Made by a program: the position numbers and the translations under genes
Part shown: piece by piece, positions 6,638 through 12,969 of the stretch
How positions within the stretch are numbered: position 1 is the first letter of the stretch
Layout: each line of letters starts with the position of its first letter
Notes under the pieces: generated by a model
Told to the model about the DNA's origin: nothing
Databases searched by the model: none
Seen by the model: only the letters and a program-made list of their open reading frames with translations
NCBI GenBank assembly: GCA_002306295.1
Contig: DBRI01000017.1
Location: forward strand, 1 to 16,196
Reading direction: 5' to 3'
DNA from: Patescibacteria group bacterium UBA1372
Lineage (GTDB): Bacteria; Patescibacteriota; Microgenomatia; UBA12405
Length of the DNA stretch: 16,196 nt

Positions 6638-7433
6638 CTTCGCAACCTTTATATTTATGATCAGAACCAGGAATTATTTTTATAGTGTAATTAGGGATTT
6701 TCCCAAACACATTTACGACAGTATCGAAGTCCAAGACATAGTCTTTCTCCCCAAAAATTACCAAGGTTTTTGACGGGTTGTTAGGGAGTTCGGTAAATGG
6801 CTTGTCAGGATGATAGTAGTGGAAAATATTAAATTTACTGGCTGGGCCAAAGTGTGACAAGAATGTGGCTCTGCTAATTGGAATGTCGAAGAAAAAGTCT
6901 GACGGCATCAGTATTTCAGTACCAGCTTGGGCTTCTGCAATCTTATTGGCGAAAACCGATGATGAGTAATTATTTATCGCAAGACCAATATCGTCACATG
7001 GGGAAAGTAGTATGACAAAATCCGGATTTAGTTTATGTTGTGATAATGTATATATGATTTTCTGACAGCCACTACTGTGTCCCTGAAGGCCGTACGATCT
7101 ATAGTTGTTCTGTTTTAGATATTCAACAGCACCGAGAATGTCACGATCTGCTTCTTCAAATAATTCAAAGGTGTAACCATAGTATTTAGATTCTCCCGTA
7201 TTTGTGTTTTTTAGCTGTTTAATATACTCCGAGCCACGATTATTGAAAACAAGATAGTTGTAGCCTAATTTTGAATAAATTTGCGATAAAGTTTCGTGAT
7301 AAGTAGATGAATAAAAGTTACCGGCAAGTCCGTGAACATGCATTACGCAGCCAGAATTACCTGAATCATAAAGCATTCCATGGAGCAGGAGTCCGTCTGT
7401 AGATGGAAAAGAGATGATATTTTTATGGATCAT
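6582..7433 (-). CDS. Alpha/beta hydrolase
   Basis: A 283-residue serine hydrolase of the alpha/beta fold. The visible triad is S120 in the nucleophile elbow GHSSG (118-122), D231 in FGEKDYVL and H259 in GSDHKYKG. The oxyanion strand is MHVHGLAGN (~31-39). The overall plan (N-terminal DGLLLHGMLY, later LVFNNRGSEY) recalls small esterase/lipase-like proteins related to DUF1749; the acyl or peptide substrate is unknown. No signal peptide, so cytoplasmic. It lies 37 nt after the class I synthetase-like gene and overlaps the nucleotidyltransferase gene. No Shine-Dalgarno sequence stands directly before the ATG; the nearest GGAG is at the very end of the preceding gene. Confidence 0.8.
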   Translation of the reverse strand: MIHKNIISFPSTDGLLLHGMLYDSGNSGCVMHVHGLAGNFYSSTYHETLSQIYSKLGYNYLVFNNRGSEYIKQLKNTNTGESKYYGYTFELFEEADRDILGAVEYLKQNNYRSYGLQGHSSGCQKIIYTLSQHKLNPDFVILLSPCDDIGLAINNYSSSVFANKIAEAQAGTEILMPSDFFFDIPISRATFLSHFGPASKFNIFHYYHPDKPFTELPNNPSKTLVIFGEKDYVLDFDTVVNVFGKIPNYTIKIIPGSDHKYKGCEDELGIQIENYVKTNSFSK

Positions 7434-7470
7434 TAGTGATTTTTTTGTATTAAATTGTATTGTTATGATT

Positions 7471-8733
7471 TTACTCCTTATAAATTAAAGAAAATATAGC
7501 TTTTATTTGCTTAAACACTTCAGGACTTGGCCTTAACCCTTGCTCTTTGCATTTGTTCAAATATTTACGGGAAAAATCTTCGTAAATAAATTGTCTCATT
7601 CGAGCGACACCTTCTTTTATTTTATATTGATTAAATAAACCAAATATTTCCTTGAAAGGAATATTTGGTTCGACAGCAGTCGGTAATTGATCTTGAGTAG
7701 GGATTTGCTCTAGAGATGATAAAGCGAACTGAAATTGTCGTGTTGTACGATCAAATTCCTTAAACAAATTCATTCTTTCTTGAGTATCGATACCTGTAGG
7801 AAGCGACATCATAGCAAGGGGCAAAAATGTTCTATAAAAAGGTTTATTTCTGTCATTAAGAATTTCTGAATTAAAAGGAGGCACTAGTCCTATATTTACA
7901 AAAGAATAACGACCATTTGGATCAGCCAAGAAAACGTAAGGTGCTAGATTGCCTATTGAGTCTATTCCTTGAACAAATGTTTTCAACGTACCTAAGTTCA
8001 TTTCATTTGTTACATAACCCATCATTGCTAGTGGTAATTTAGGATCAAGGACGAATCTACTATCAACACCGAATTCGGTTAGCCGAATTCCAAATTGGCG
8101 CTGTTTGGATAGTTGGATTAGATCTGGTAAGGTTAATACCGTTCTTTTCAAAGAAGATCTGGCAGATTCTGGGTAAATTGCTGTGTTTCGGATAATTCGT
8201 TGGCGATCGTTGCTATCTATAGTAGCAAATAAACCGTTGGCTGCTATTTGATCCAATCCTTTTTGACTACAAATTGGACATTTATCAATATTGGCAACTA
8301 CCGGAGCAATAACATAATCACAAGGAGAACAGCGAGAAAAATTTTCACTTTTGACTACAAAGTCACCGCTAGCAATTCTTTGACGAACATTTTTAGATAC
8401 TATTGAGCGATACTGCTCATCGCTGTCTGTGAGCATAACTCTGCCATCTCGGGTAATACCATAATGTTCTTCAAGAATTTGGTAACGGGCGAGAATTTGT
8501 TGTCGATGATATGTTAGGTAGTCAATTGGTTGGACAGAATTTGCAGCAGACCAATCCTTTTCTGACTTGGTCCCAACTGTGTTCCACAGATCAACGCGAG
8601 GAGATTGCTCTCCGGATTGGTACTCGTGGATTCGGTTTAAAGCCTCAGCTGATAAAAAAGCAAGCAGTCTTTCGTGCTTATTGAGGGAGTTTTGTCTTGT
8701 CTGGATTGGAGCATTAGCTACAAATTCACGCAT
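7471..8733 (-). CDS. Class I aminoacyl-tRNA-synthetase-like paralogue (tentative, MetRS-type)
   Basis: A 420-residue protein that I place tentatively near class I synthetases of the MetRS group. A four-cysteine knuckle is clear: C135/C138 (SRCSPCDY) and C152/C155 (DKCPICS), in the place where MetRS has its zinc domain after a pattern like DEQYRSIVSKNVRQRIASGDF. A later segment, RQFGIRL ... VLDPKLPLAMMGYVTNEM (213-245), resembles a decayed version of WGIPVP...WFDAPIGY. There is no HIGH and no KMSKS, so it should not charge tRNA in the normal way. It may bind tRNA, Met or an adenylate. It is the first gene of a four-gene operon with its own extended -10 promoter. It could also be an unrelated zinc-knuckle protein. 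Confidence 0.45.
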   Translation of the reverse strand: MREFVANAPIQTRQNSLNKHERLLAFLSAEALNRIHEYQSGEQSPRVDLWNTVGTKSEKDWSAANSVQPIDYLTYHRQQILARYQILEEHYGITRDGRVMLTDSDEQYRSIVSKNVRQRIASGDFVVKSENFSRCSPCDYVIAPVVANIDKCPICSQKGLDQIAANGLFATIDSNDRQRIIRNTAIYPESARSSLKRTVLTLPDLIQLSKQRQFGIRLTEFGVDSRFVLDPKLPLAMMGYVTNEMNLGTLKTFVQGIDSIGNLAPYVFLADPNGRYSFVNIGLVPPFNSEILNDRNKPFYRTFLPLAMMSLPTGIDTQERMNLFKEFDRTTRQFQFALSSLEQIPTQDQLPTAVEPNIPFKEIFGLFNQYKIKEGVARMRQFIYEDFSRKYLNKCKEQGLRPSPEVFKQIKAIFSLIYKE

Positions 8734-8742
8734 TTGTAGGTT

Positions 8743-8752
8743 ATTATAACAC
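8743..8752 (-). promoter_or_regulatory. Extended -10 promoter GTGTTATAAT for the 8733 operon
   Basis: On the minus strand this reads GTGTTATAAT, with the TG of an extended -10 one base before TATAAT. It ends 9 nt before the ATG at 8733. The same 10-mer occurs at three other promoters in the window. It faces away from the plus-strand promoter at 8784. Confidence 0.6.
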
Positions 8753-8783
8753 TCTAACTGTTTTTATATATAACTATATCAGG

Positions 8784-8789
8784 TATAAT
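8784..8789 (+). promoter_or_regulatory. -10 box of the truncated amidohydrolase gene
   Basis: TATAAT ends 8 nt before the ATG at 8798, predicting a leaderless mRNA. With a 17-bp spacer the -35 position would be TTTTTA (8761-8766), a weak match. The 64-bp gap to 8733 is thus a divergent promoter region. Confidence 0.5.
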
Positions 8790-8797
8790 TAAAGTCA

Positions 8798-9250
8798 ATG
8801 ATATCTTGTTTGGCAGAATTAGGATTAAAAGGTGTAATTGATTGCCATACCCACACTGGTTTTGATGGATATAATTTTATCCAAGGGAGGTTTCCAAACC
8901 AACAGTCGGTCGCCGACATAGTTCACAAGATAGACCAAACTGGAGTAAGTCAGGTGGTTACATTTCCATTTCCATCGACCGAATACTGGAACACTGATAT
9001 CTTAGTACGTGAGAATAGACTTGTTCCTTCGGGAAAGCAACAATTTCCTTATCAGGAAGAAAATCAAATTTTAATTGAAGAAAGTAAGAAGTTTGGGAAA
9101 AAGGTTGTTCCTTTTGTGTGCGTCAACCCACTTCACGAAGTCCGTAAGCAAGTTGATTTTTTAGAAAAAAGTATCCAAAATAAAAAGTTTTTGGGTATAA
9201 AACTTCACACGTTGGCAACACAGAGCTCCCCAGCTCTAAAGATATTATAG
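8798..9250 (+). pseudogene. Truncated amidohydrolase (TatD/amidohydrolase-2-like)
   Basis: The N-terminal half of a metal-dependent TIM-barrel hydrolase. The first barrel strand carries the metal-binding HxH in GVIDCHTHTG (residues ~12-21). Later strands are QVVTFPFPS, KKVVPFVCVNP and FLGIKLHT. Family members usually run 250-300 residues with further metal ligands (His, Asp) in strands 5-8; this frame ends at 150. Similarity stops around residue 142 (LATQSS), exactly where the duplicated segment at 9225 begins, and the last 8 residues are read from that segment in the wrong frame. The promoter and start look intact, so a short non-functional product may be made. The gene was broken by a deletion or insertion ending in the repeat. 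Confidence 0.65.
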
Positions 9251-9339
9251 TAGCTTTAGATAGGATTAATAAGGCGTTTAACAACGTGATGGATATGGAG
9301 GTGATGAAGAATAGATTAGGTGAGATTAAACGTGTACAG
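9225..9339 (+). repeat. Duplicated segment, copy 2 (first copy at 2035-2149)
   Basis: This is the direct-repeat partner of 2035-2149, with one mismatch over the first ~93 bp and diverged sequence after. The left junction falls inside the amidohydrolase gene. At the junction a small inverted repeat AGAGCT-CCCC-AGCTCT (9222-9237) is present here but incomplete at copy 1. Confidence 0.85.
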
Positions 9340-9369
9340 GCTTCATTGTTGTTTGAACGACCTAAGTAG
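9229..9369 (+). pseudogene. 3' remnant of an unrecognised gene, copy 2
   Basis: One frame encodes about 46 residues: PSSKDIIVALDRINKAF, a Met/Asn-rich helix, GEIKRVQ, then SLLFERPK and TAG (9367-9369). Its frame differs from that of the amidohydrolase, and no start codon or ribosome site serves it, so it is a 3' end without its body. Compared with copy 1 it has an extra tail of about 5 residues. Its stop is 13 nt from the convergent permease stop. Source gene not identified. Confidence 0.55.
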
Positions 9370-9382
9370 GTTGGTGGTGACA

Positions 9383-10150
9383 TCAATGTCTATATCGTTC
9401 TTCTTTTTTCGAGATTATACCAACAACACTTAAACTAAAAGCAAGTATGAGTAGCAGTGAAGAATAGACCATTCCAGGATTTAGTTGATACATAGAGACA
9501 ATTACCAAATGGCCAATACCATGATTAGTCCCCAACCACTCGCCCAAAGTAGCTCCAACTATGCTGGCAGGGATGGCAAGTTTTAGGGAATTTAATACAT
9601 ACGGCGTAGATAGAGGAATCACAATCTTTCTAAAAATAGCGCTCTCAGAAGCTCCCCAGGTTCTACCTAGTTCAAAGAAATCTTTGCTTGCATATGAGAT
9701 TGCTTGATCTAGAGCAACTAACATTGGGAAATAACTAATCAAACTACTTACAAAAACAATTCCAAGCCAAGAACCTTGTCCGAATGTAATAATTATCAAC
9801 GGGGTGAACCCAACTATAGGAAACGAGTTAATAGCCAATAATATAGGAAAGGTTGTCTTTCTGAGTGAGGGTCTGACCCAAAATAGAACCCCCATTAATA
9901 ACGCAAATAAGAAACCAAGTGATATACCAAAAAAAGCTCTGACAATTGTAATACTTAACTCCGAAAGTAACAGTTTATAGTTATTGAAAATAGTTTCTGT
10001 AATTGTAAGTGGCGTAGGTATAAATGCTTGCAAAGATGTTTGATTGTTAACTTCTGATAAATGTTGGTTTAGTATCAAAGCTAATTGCCAGGCTAATATA
10101 AAAGTCGAGAATAAAGCTAATTTAATTAAGATGTTTTTAAACCTCATCAT
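9383..10150 (-). CDS. ABC transporter permease, NitT/TauT (SsuC/ThiX-like) type
   Basis: The integral-membrane subunit of a binding-protein-dependent importer, 255 residues with about six hydrophobic segments: LIKLALFSTFILAWQLALIL, AFFGISLGFLFALLMGVLFW, ILLAINSFPIVGFTPLIIITF, WLGIVFVSSLISYFPMLVAL, an internal SIVGATLGEWLG and a last one near VYSSLLLILAFSLSVVGII. The EAA loop that docks on the ATPase is visible as FELGRTWGASESAIFRKIVIP. This family moves nitrate, taurine, sulfonates, thiamine precursors or riboflavin; the substrate is set by the binding protein. The start overlaps the ATPase gene by 14 nt; a second ATG follows at once (10147). Last gene of the three-gene operon. Confidence 0.9.
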   Translation of the reverse strand: MMRFKNILIKLALFSTFILAWQLALILNQHLSEVNNQTSLQAFIPTPLTITETIFNNYKLLLSELSITIVRAFFGISLGFLFALLMGVLFWVRPSLRKTTFPILLAINSFPIVGFTPLIIITFGQGSWLGIVFVSSLISYFPMLVALDQAISYASKDFFELGRTWGASESAIFRKIVIPLSTPYVLNSLKLAIPASIVGATLGEWLGTNHGIGHLVIVSMYQLNPGMVYSSLLLILAFSLSVVGIISKKEERYRH

Positions 10151-10889
10151 TTATTTCAATCGAATCCAATAACTTGTTTCTAAGTAGATTAATCCATTCC
10201 GAGTACTGTTGAGTGTTTTTTAAATCTAAATTCCTTATGCCAGAAAATTTAATATCGAATATGTTTTTGATTTTCGAAGGTAGAATCGGTTTCATCAAGA
10301 TGATCTCATCTGACATAAACACAGCCTCTTCAATCGAATGAGTAACCATGATAGTAGTAATTTTTTCACTTCTAATTTTACTAGCTAATTCAATATCAAT
10401 TTTTTCCCTCGTATATGAATCCAAGGAAGCAAAAGGTTCATCCAGCAGTAACAAGTCAGGATTTATTATTAAAGCTCGAATAATTGATACTATTTGTTTT
10501 TGTCCGCCAGACAATTGGTTCGGGTAAAAACCAACATATTTATCGAGGCCATACTTAACCAGAAGGTGGTCCAAAAATTCTTTTTTATATTTATGCTTTG
10601 TTATATCTATCGGTAGTAAAATGTTTTCAAGTACCGTGCTATTTGGAAGCAAAACAACTTGCTGAGGGACCCAGCCTATCTTTATCCTGTTATTCTTTAT
10701 ATCGACAGAACCGTTTGTAGGTTTTTGTAATTTTGCTATAACTCTAAGCAAAGTAGTCTTACCACAACCAGATTTACCGATAATAGAGGTGAACTTCTCT
10801 TCTTTTATATTGAGGTCAATACCATCAAGTACTTTGGTTTCTTGTTTTCCGTTAGGAAAAGAAACGGAGATGTTATTCAGTCTCAGCAT
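10137..10889 (-). CDS. ABC transporter ATPase, NitT/TauT type
   Basis: The cytoplasmic ATPase that powers the importer, 250 residues. All motifs are present: Walker A GKSGCGKTT (38-46), Q-loop VPQQ (74-77), signature LSGGQKQ (126-132), Walker B LLLLDEP (147-152), D-loop SLD and switch histidine H184 (MVTHS). The C-terminal ~50 residues are a short extension without a regulatory domain. It overlaps the binding-protein gene by 17 nt and the permease gene by 14 nt, so the three are translationally linked. Sequence alone does not reveal the cargo. Confidence 0.93.
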   Translation of the reverse strand: MLRLNNISVSFPNGKQETKVLDGIDLNIKEEKFTSIIGKSGCGKTTLLRVIAKLQKPTNGSVDIKNNRIKIGWVPQQVVLLPNSTVLENILLPIDITKHKYKKEFLDHLLVKYGLDKYVGFYPNQLSGGQKQIVSIIRALIINPDLLLLDEPFASLDSYTREKIDIELASKIRSEKITTIMVTHSIEEAVFMSDEIILMKPILPSKIKNIFDIKFSGIRNLDLKNTQQYSEWINLLRNKLLDSIEINDEV

Positions 10890-11952
10890 TGGTATTGTTA
10901 ATTCCGATACCTTTCAAAATTGAAAAATCCATATAAGAACTATTATCCGGGACAAATGGAATTTGACCTAGGTTTTTATATGCTCTTGAATAATCGGAAA
11001 TCATTTTTTCGTCCATCATCCCAATATTATTTCCAAATAAAGGAATTGATTTCTTGATTAACCAAGCTTCTTGTTCCTCATTAAAGGAAGGTCCTCCGCA
11101 ACGACTATCTAAAATGTTTTTTGCTGCCTCCTCAGGATTATTCTTCACAAATTCACTTCCTCTTATGGTAGCTTTTAGCCATCTTTCCAATTGGTCTTTT
11201 TTATCAGTTAATGTTTTTTCAGAAGCTACGGCGACCATTGACGGTTGTTTAAGCCCTGGTATCTCACTAATACTTAAGAATGTGTATGGGATATTTGCTT
11301 TCTCAAGCTCATAAGCTTGTGTCGTCCAGTATCCAGCTAATGCATCAACTTGACCAGATATCAGCGGTGTCGCATCAAAACCAACAGTGACAAAGTCGAT
11401 GTCTTTTTCTTTAACTCCTGCGTAATTTGCTATCGCACCCTGAATTACGGCATCAGCAGTAACTCCAACTTTAACTTTCTTACCATTGGGCATTTTTTTA
11501 CCAAAATCTTTTATACTTTTTATTCCAGAGTCAGCTCGGACCATGAAACCATACGGGTTATCATTCCAAAAAGATGCAAAGGCTTTTACATTTATTTTTT
11601 CATTCGGATTACTTTTCGCGACACCACGTAATAAAGGCACTAAATCTCCGTCAATTCCAATGTCCAGTGACGGATCTTGTGCGATTGCTGTCGTTGCAAC
11701 AATGAATGATGCTCCTGACGGGCCACCAGGAATCAATTCAACGTCTAGGTTATTGTCCTGGTAATAACCATTTACAATAGCCGAACAAACGTTAGCAAAT
11801 TCGCCATTCAACAACCAACCTGCCTGAACTCGTAATTTATCGAGTTTAACTTCTTGTGAATTACTATTCTGATTAGTCTTTCTAGTTAAACCAAAGATAC
11901 CAGCTACTATTGCAATTACCAGTAAATAAGGTAAGATCGATTTTAGTTTCAT
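10873..11952 (-). CDS. NMT1/THI5-like substrate-binding protein
   Basis: The extracytoplasmic binding protein of the importer, 359 residues. Residues ~7-22 are a hydrophobic N-terminal segment after two lysines; no Cys lies near its end (first Cys is C56), so it is not a standard lipoprotein and is anchored or secreted another way. The mature N-terminus reads LRVQAGWLLNGEFANVCSAI and then GYYQDNNLDVELIPGGPSG, the NMT1/THI5 pattern found in pyrimidine-precursor (ThiY), riboflavin (RibY) and related proteins. Cargo is therefore probably a small heteroaromatic or sulfonate-like compound, but this is open. The adjoining divergent kinase could act on the imported compound. First gene of the operon; leaderless promoter. 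Confidence 0.85.
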   Translation of the reverse strand: MKLKSILPYLLVIAIVAGIFGLTRKTNQNSNSQEVKLDKLRVQAGWLLNGEFANVCSAIVNGYYQDNNLDVELIPGGPSGASFIVATTAIAQDPSLDIGIDGDLVPLLRGVAKSNPNEKINVKAFASFWNDNPYGFMVRADSGIKSIKDFGKKMPNGKKVKVGVTADAVIQGAIANYAGVKEKDIDFVTVGFDATPLISGQVDALAGYWTTQAYELEKANIPYTFLSISEIPGLKQPSMVAVASEKTLTDKKDQLERWLKATIRGSEFVKNNPEEAAKNILDSRCGGPSFNEEQEAWLIKKSIPLFGNNIGMMDEKMISDYSRAYKNLGQIPFVPDNSSYMDFSILKGIGINNTNAETE

Positions 11953-11960
11953 ATTTTAAG

Positions 11961-11970
11961 ATTATAACAC
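11961..11970 (-). promoter_or_regulatory. Extended -10 promoter GTGTTATAAT of the ABC operon
   Basis: On the minus strand this reads GTGTTATAAT and ends 8 nt before the ATG at 11952. The gap between the divergent starts is only 25 bp. On the plus strand the same bases hold TATAAC (11963-11968), which ends 9 nt before the kinase ATG at 11978 and could be its -10. The two genes would then share one core, and RNA polymerase could use only one side at a time. Confidence 0.55.
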
Positions 11971-11977
11971 CAATTTT

Positions 11978-12829
11978 ATGAAAAAGTTTGGACAACTCGA
12001 CAAATTTTTATTATCAAAAACACCATATAGTCAGGGCTTGGTACATTTCATATTCCGTCGTGGAAATAATATTTATAAGGTATCAAAAAATGAATTCCCC
12101 GATTTCAATACCCAGGAACATTATTTAATCGAAAAGAATTCTTTAAATAAGCTAACCACTCTCGGAATACCAGTTCCTTCAAAGATATCAGTTAATTCCA
12201 GAAATATAAATAATAAGGAGATTTTCTATATTTCCGAGTCATTTATAGATGGAATCCAATATAACTGGGAGAAACTAACACAAAAAGCATTAATTAACTT
12301 AAATAGTATATATACAAAAATTCATCAGGTAAGTGTTAAGAATTTTGGTACGTTAAATTCTAACTTGGAAGGCTCCTTTCTCAGCTGGTATGAATATATA
12401 TCCAGTATTGTTGACAATTCTAAGTATTTGAGTTCTGAAAATAAAGTCAGGATGAAAGATATTGTTCATAGATTTTCATCATACCTGGATGAGATTAAAA
12501 TACCTAGGTTTGTCTTTGTCGACTTTAACCCAGGAAATATTTTTTTTAACGAGAATGACGACATTGTCGGAATAATAGATATTGACCATCCTATCGGAGG
12601 TGATCCTTTATATGATTTTGCCTCAGTGAAATGGTACAACCCTGAAACGTACATAAAAATTAAAAACGAAATCACTAAATTCAATCCTGGTGATGAAAAG
12701 ATAATTGATTTTTATTGCCTTATTCAGGGTATTAACGTTGTAGATTGGATGAAAGAACACGAATTACCTTGTTCAAACGAGACGGACCAACTTCAGACTC
12801 GATGGGAATTAGTAGAAAAAACCTTGTAA
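11978..12829 (+). CDS. APH/choline-thiamine-kinase-like phosphotransferase
   Basis: A 283-residue protein of the aminoglycoside/choline kinase superfamily, which transfers ATP gamma-phosphate to a small-molecule hydroxyl. The phosphate lysine may be K34 (NIYKVSK). The catalytic loop reads FVFVDFNPGNIFF, with D182 and N187; the usual HGD histidine is replaced (FVD). The metal-binding motif is IIDIDHPIGGDPLYDFA (D201/D203), very typical of thiamine and choline kinases. It lies 25 bp from, and divergent to, an NMT1-type importer, so phosphorylating and trapping an imported nutrient is a reasonable guess, not shown. The substrate could also be a drug or sugar. A weak interrupted hairpin at 12847-12871 might end the transcript. 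Confidence 0.75.
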   Translation: MKKFGQLDKFLLSKTPYSQGLVHFIFRRGNNIYKVSKNEFPDFNTQEHYLIEKNSLNKLTTLGIPVPSKISVNSRNINNKEIFYISESFIDGIQYNWEKLTQKALINLNSIYTKIHQVSVKNFGTLNSNLEGSFLSWYEYISSIVDNSKYLSSENKVRMKDIVHRFSSYLDEIKIPRFVFVDFNPGNIFFNENDDIVGIIDIDHPIGGDPLYDFASVKWYNPETYIKIKNEITKFNPGDEKIIDFYCLIQGINVVDWMKEHELPCSNETDQLQTRWELVEKTL

Positions 12830-12875
12830 ATATATACATATAATGACTATTATTGTCTTTATCAAGAATAGTTAG

Positions 12876-12885
12876 ATGCTAGCAT
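12876..12885. promoter_or_regulatory. Palindrome, possible operator
   Basis: ATGCTAGCAT is a perfect 10-bp palindrome placed just upstream of, and touching, the -35 position of the promoter at 12904. It may be a repressor site, but palindromes of this length also occur by chance. Confidence 0.25.
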
Positions 12886-12903
12886 TATGCGATAAATTCG
12901 GAA

Positions 12904-12913
12904 GTGTTATAAT
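12904..12913 (+). promoter_or_regulatory. Extended -10 promoter GTGTTATAAT of the class II synthetase-like gene
   Basis: Identical 10-mer to three other promoters in the window; no good -35. It predicts transcription start at about 12920, the first base of the hairpin that follows. Confidence 0.6.
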
Positions 12914-12919
12914 ATGTCC

Positions 12920-12961
12920 AAACCCAATATATCCTAATATAGGATATACTTTTGGGTTTTT
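12920..12961 (+). terminator. Terminator-like hairpin in the 5' leader
   Basis: The outer stem is AAACCCAA (12920-12927) with TTGGGTTT (12952-12959). The inner stem is TATATCCTA (12928-12936) with TAGGATATA (12940-12948), with a 3-nt loop and a 3-nt bulge (12949-12951). A T-run (12957-12961) follows GGG. It has the form of an intrinsic terminator yet sits right after a promoter and 10 nt before an ATG. It may be an attenuator, a 5' stabilising stem, or the end of a tiny RNA. It could also end read-through from the kinase gene. Confidence 0.6.
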
Positions 12962-12969
12962 GTATAAAT

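Noticed and set aside
7471..8733. Functional methionyl-tRNA synthetase
   Set aside because: No HIGH or KMSKS motif and a decayed WFDAPIGY-like segment; only a distant paralogue is supported.
11953..11977. TPP or other riboswitch before the NMT1-type operon
   Set aside because: The gap between divergent start codons is 25 bp and the mRNA appears leaderless, so no aptamer can fit.
12847..12871. Interrupted hairpin CTATT/AATAG after the kinase gene
   Set aside because: Only 5+3 bp with a mismatch and no T-run; too weak to call a terminator.
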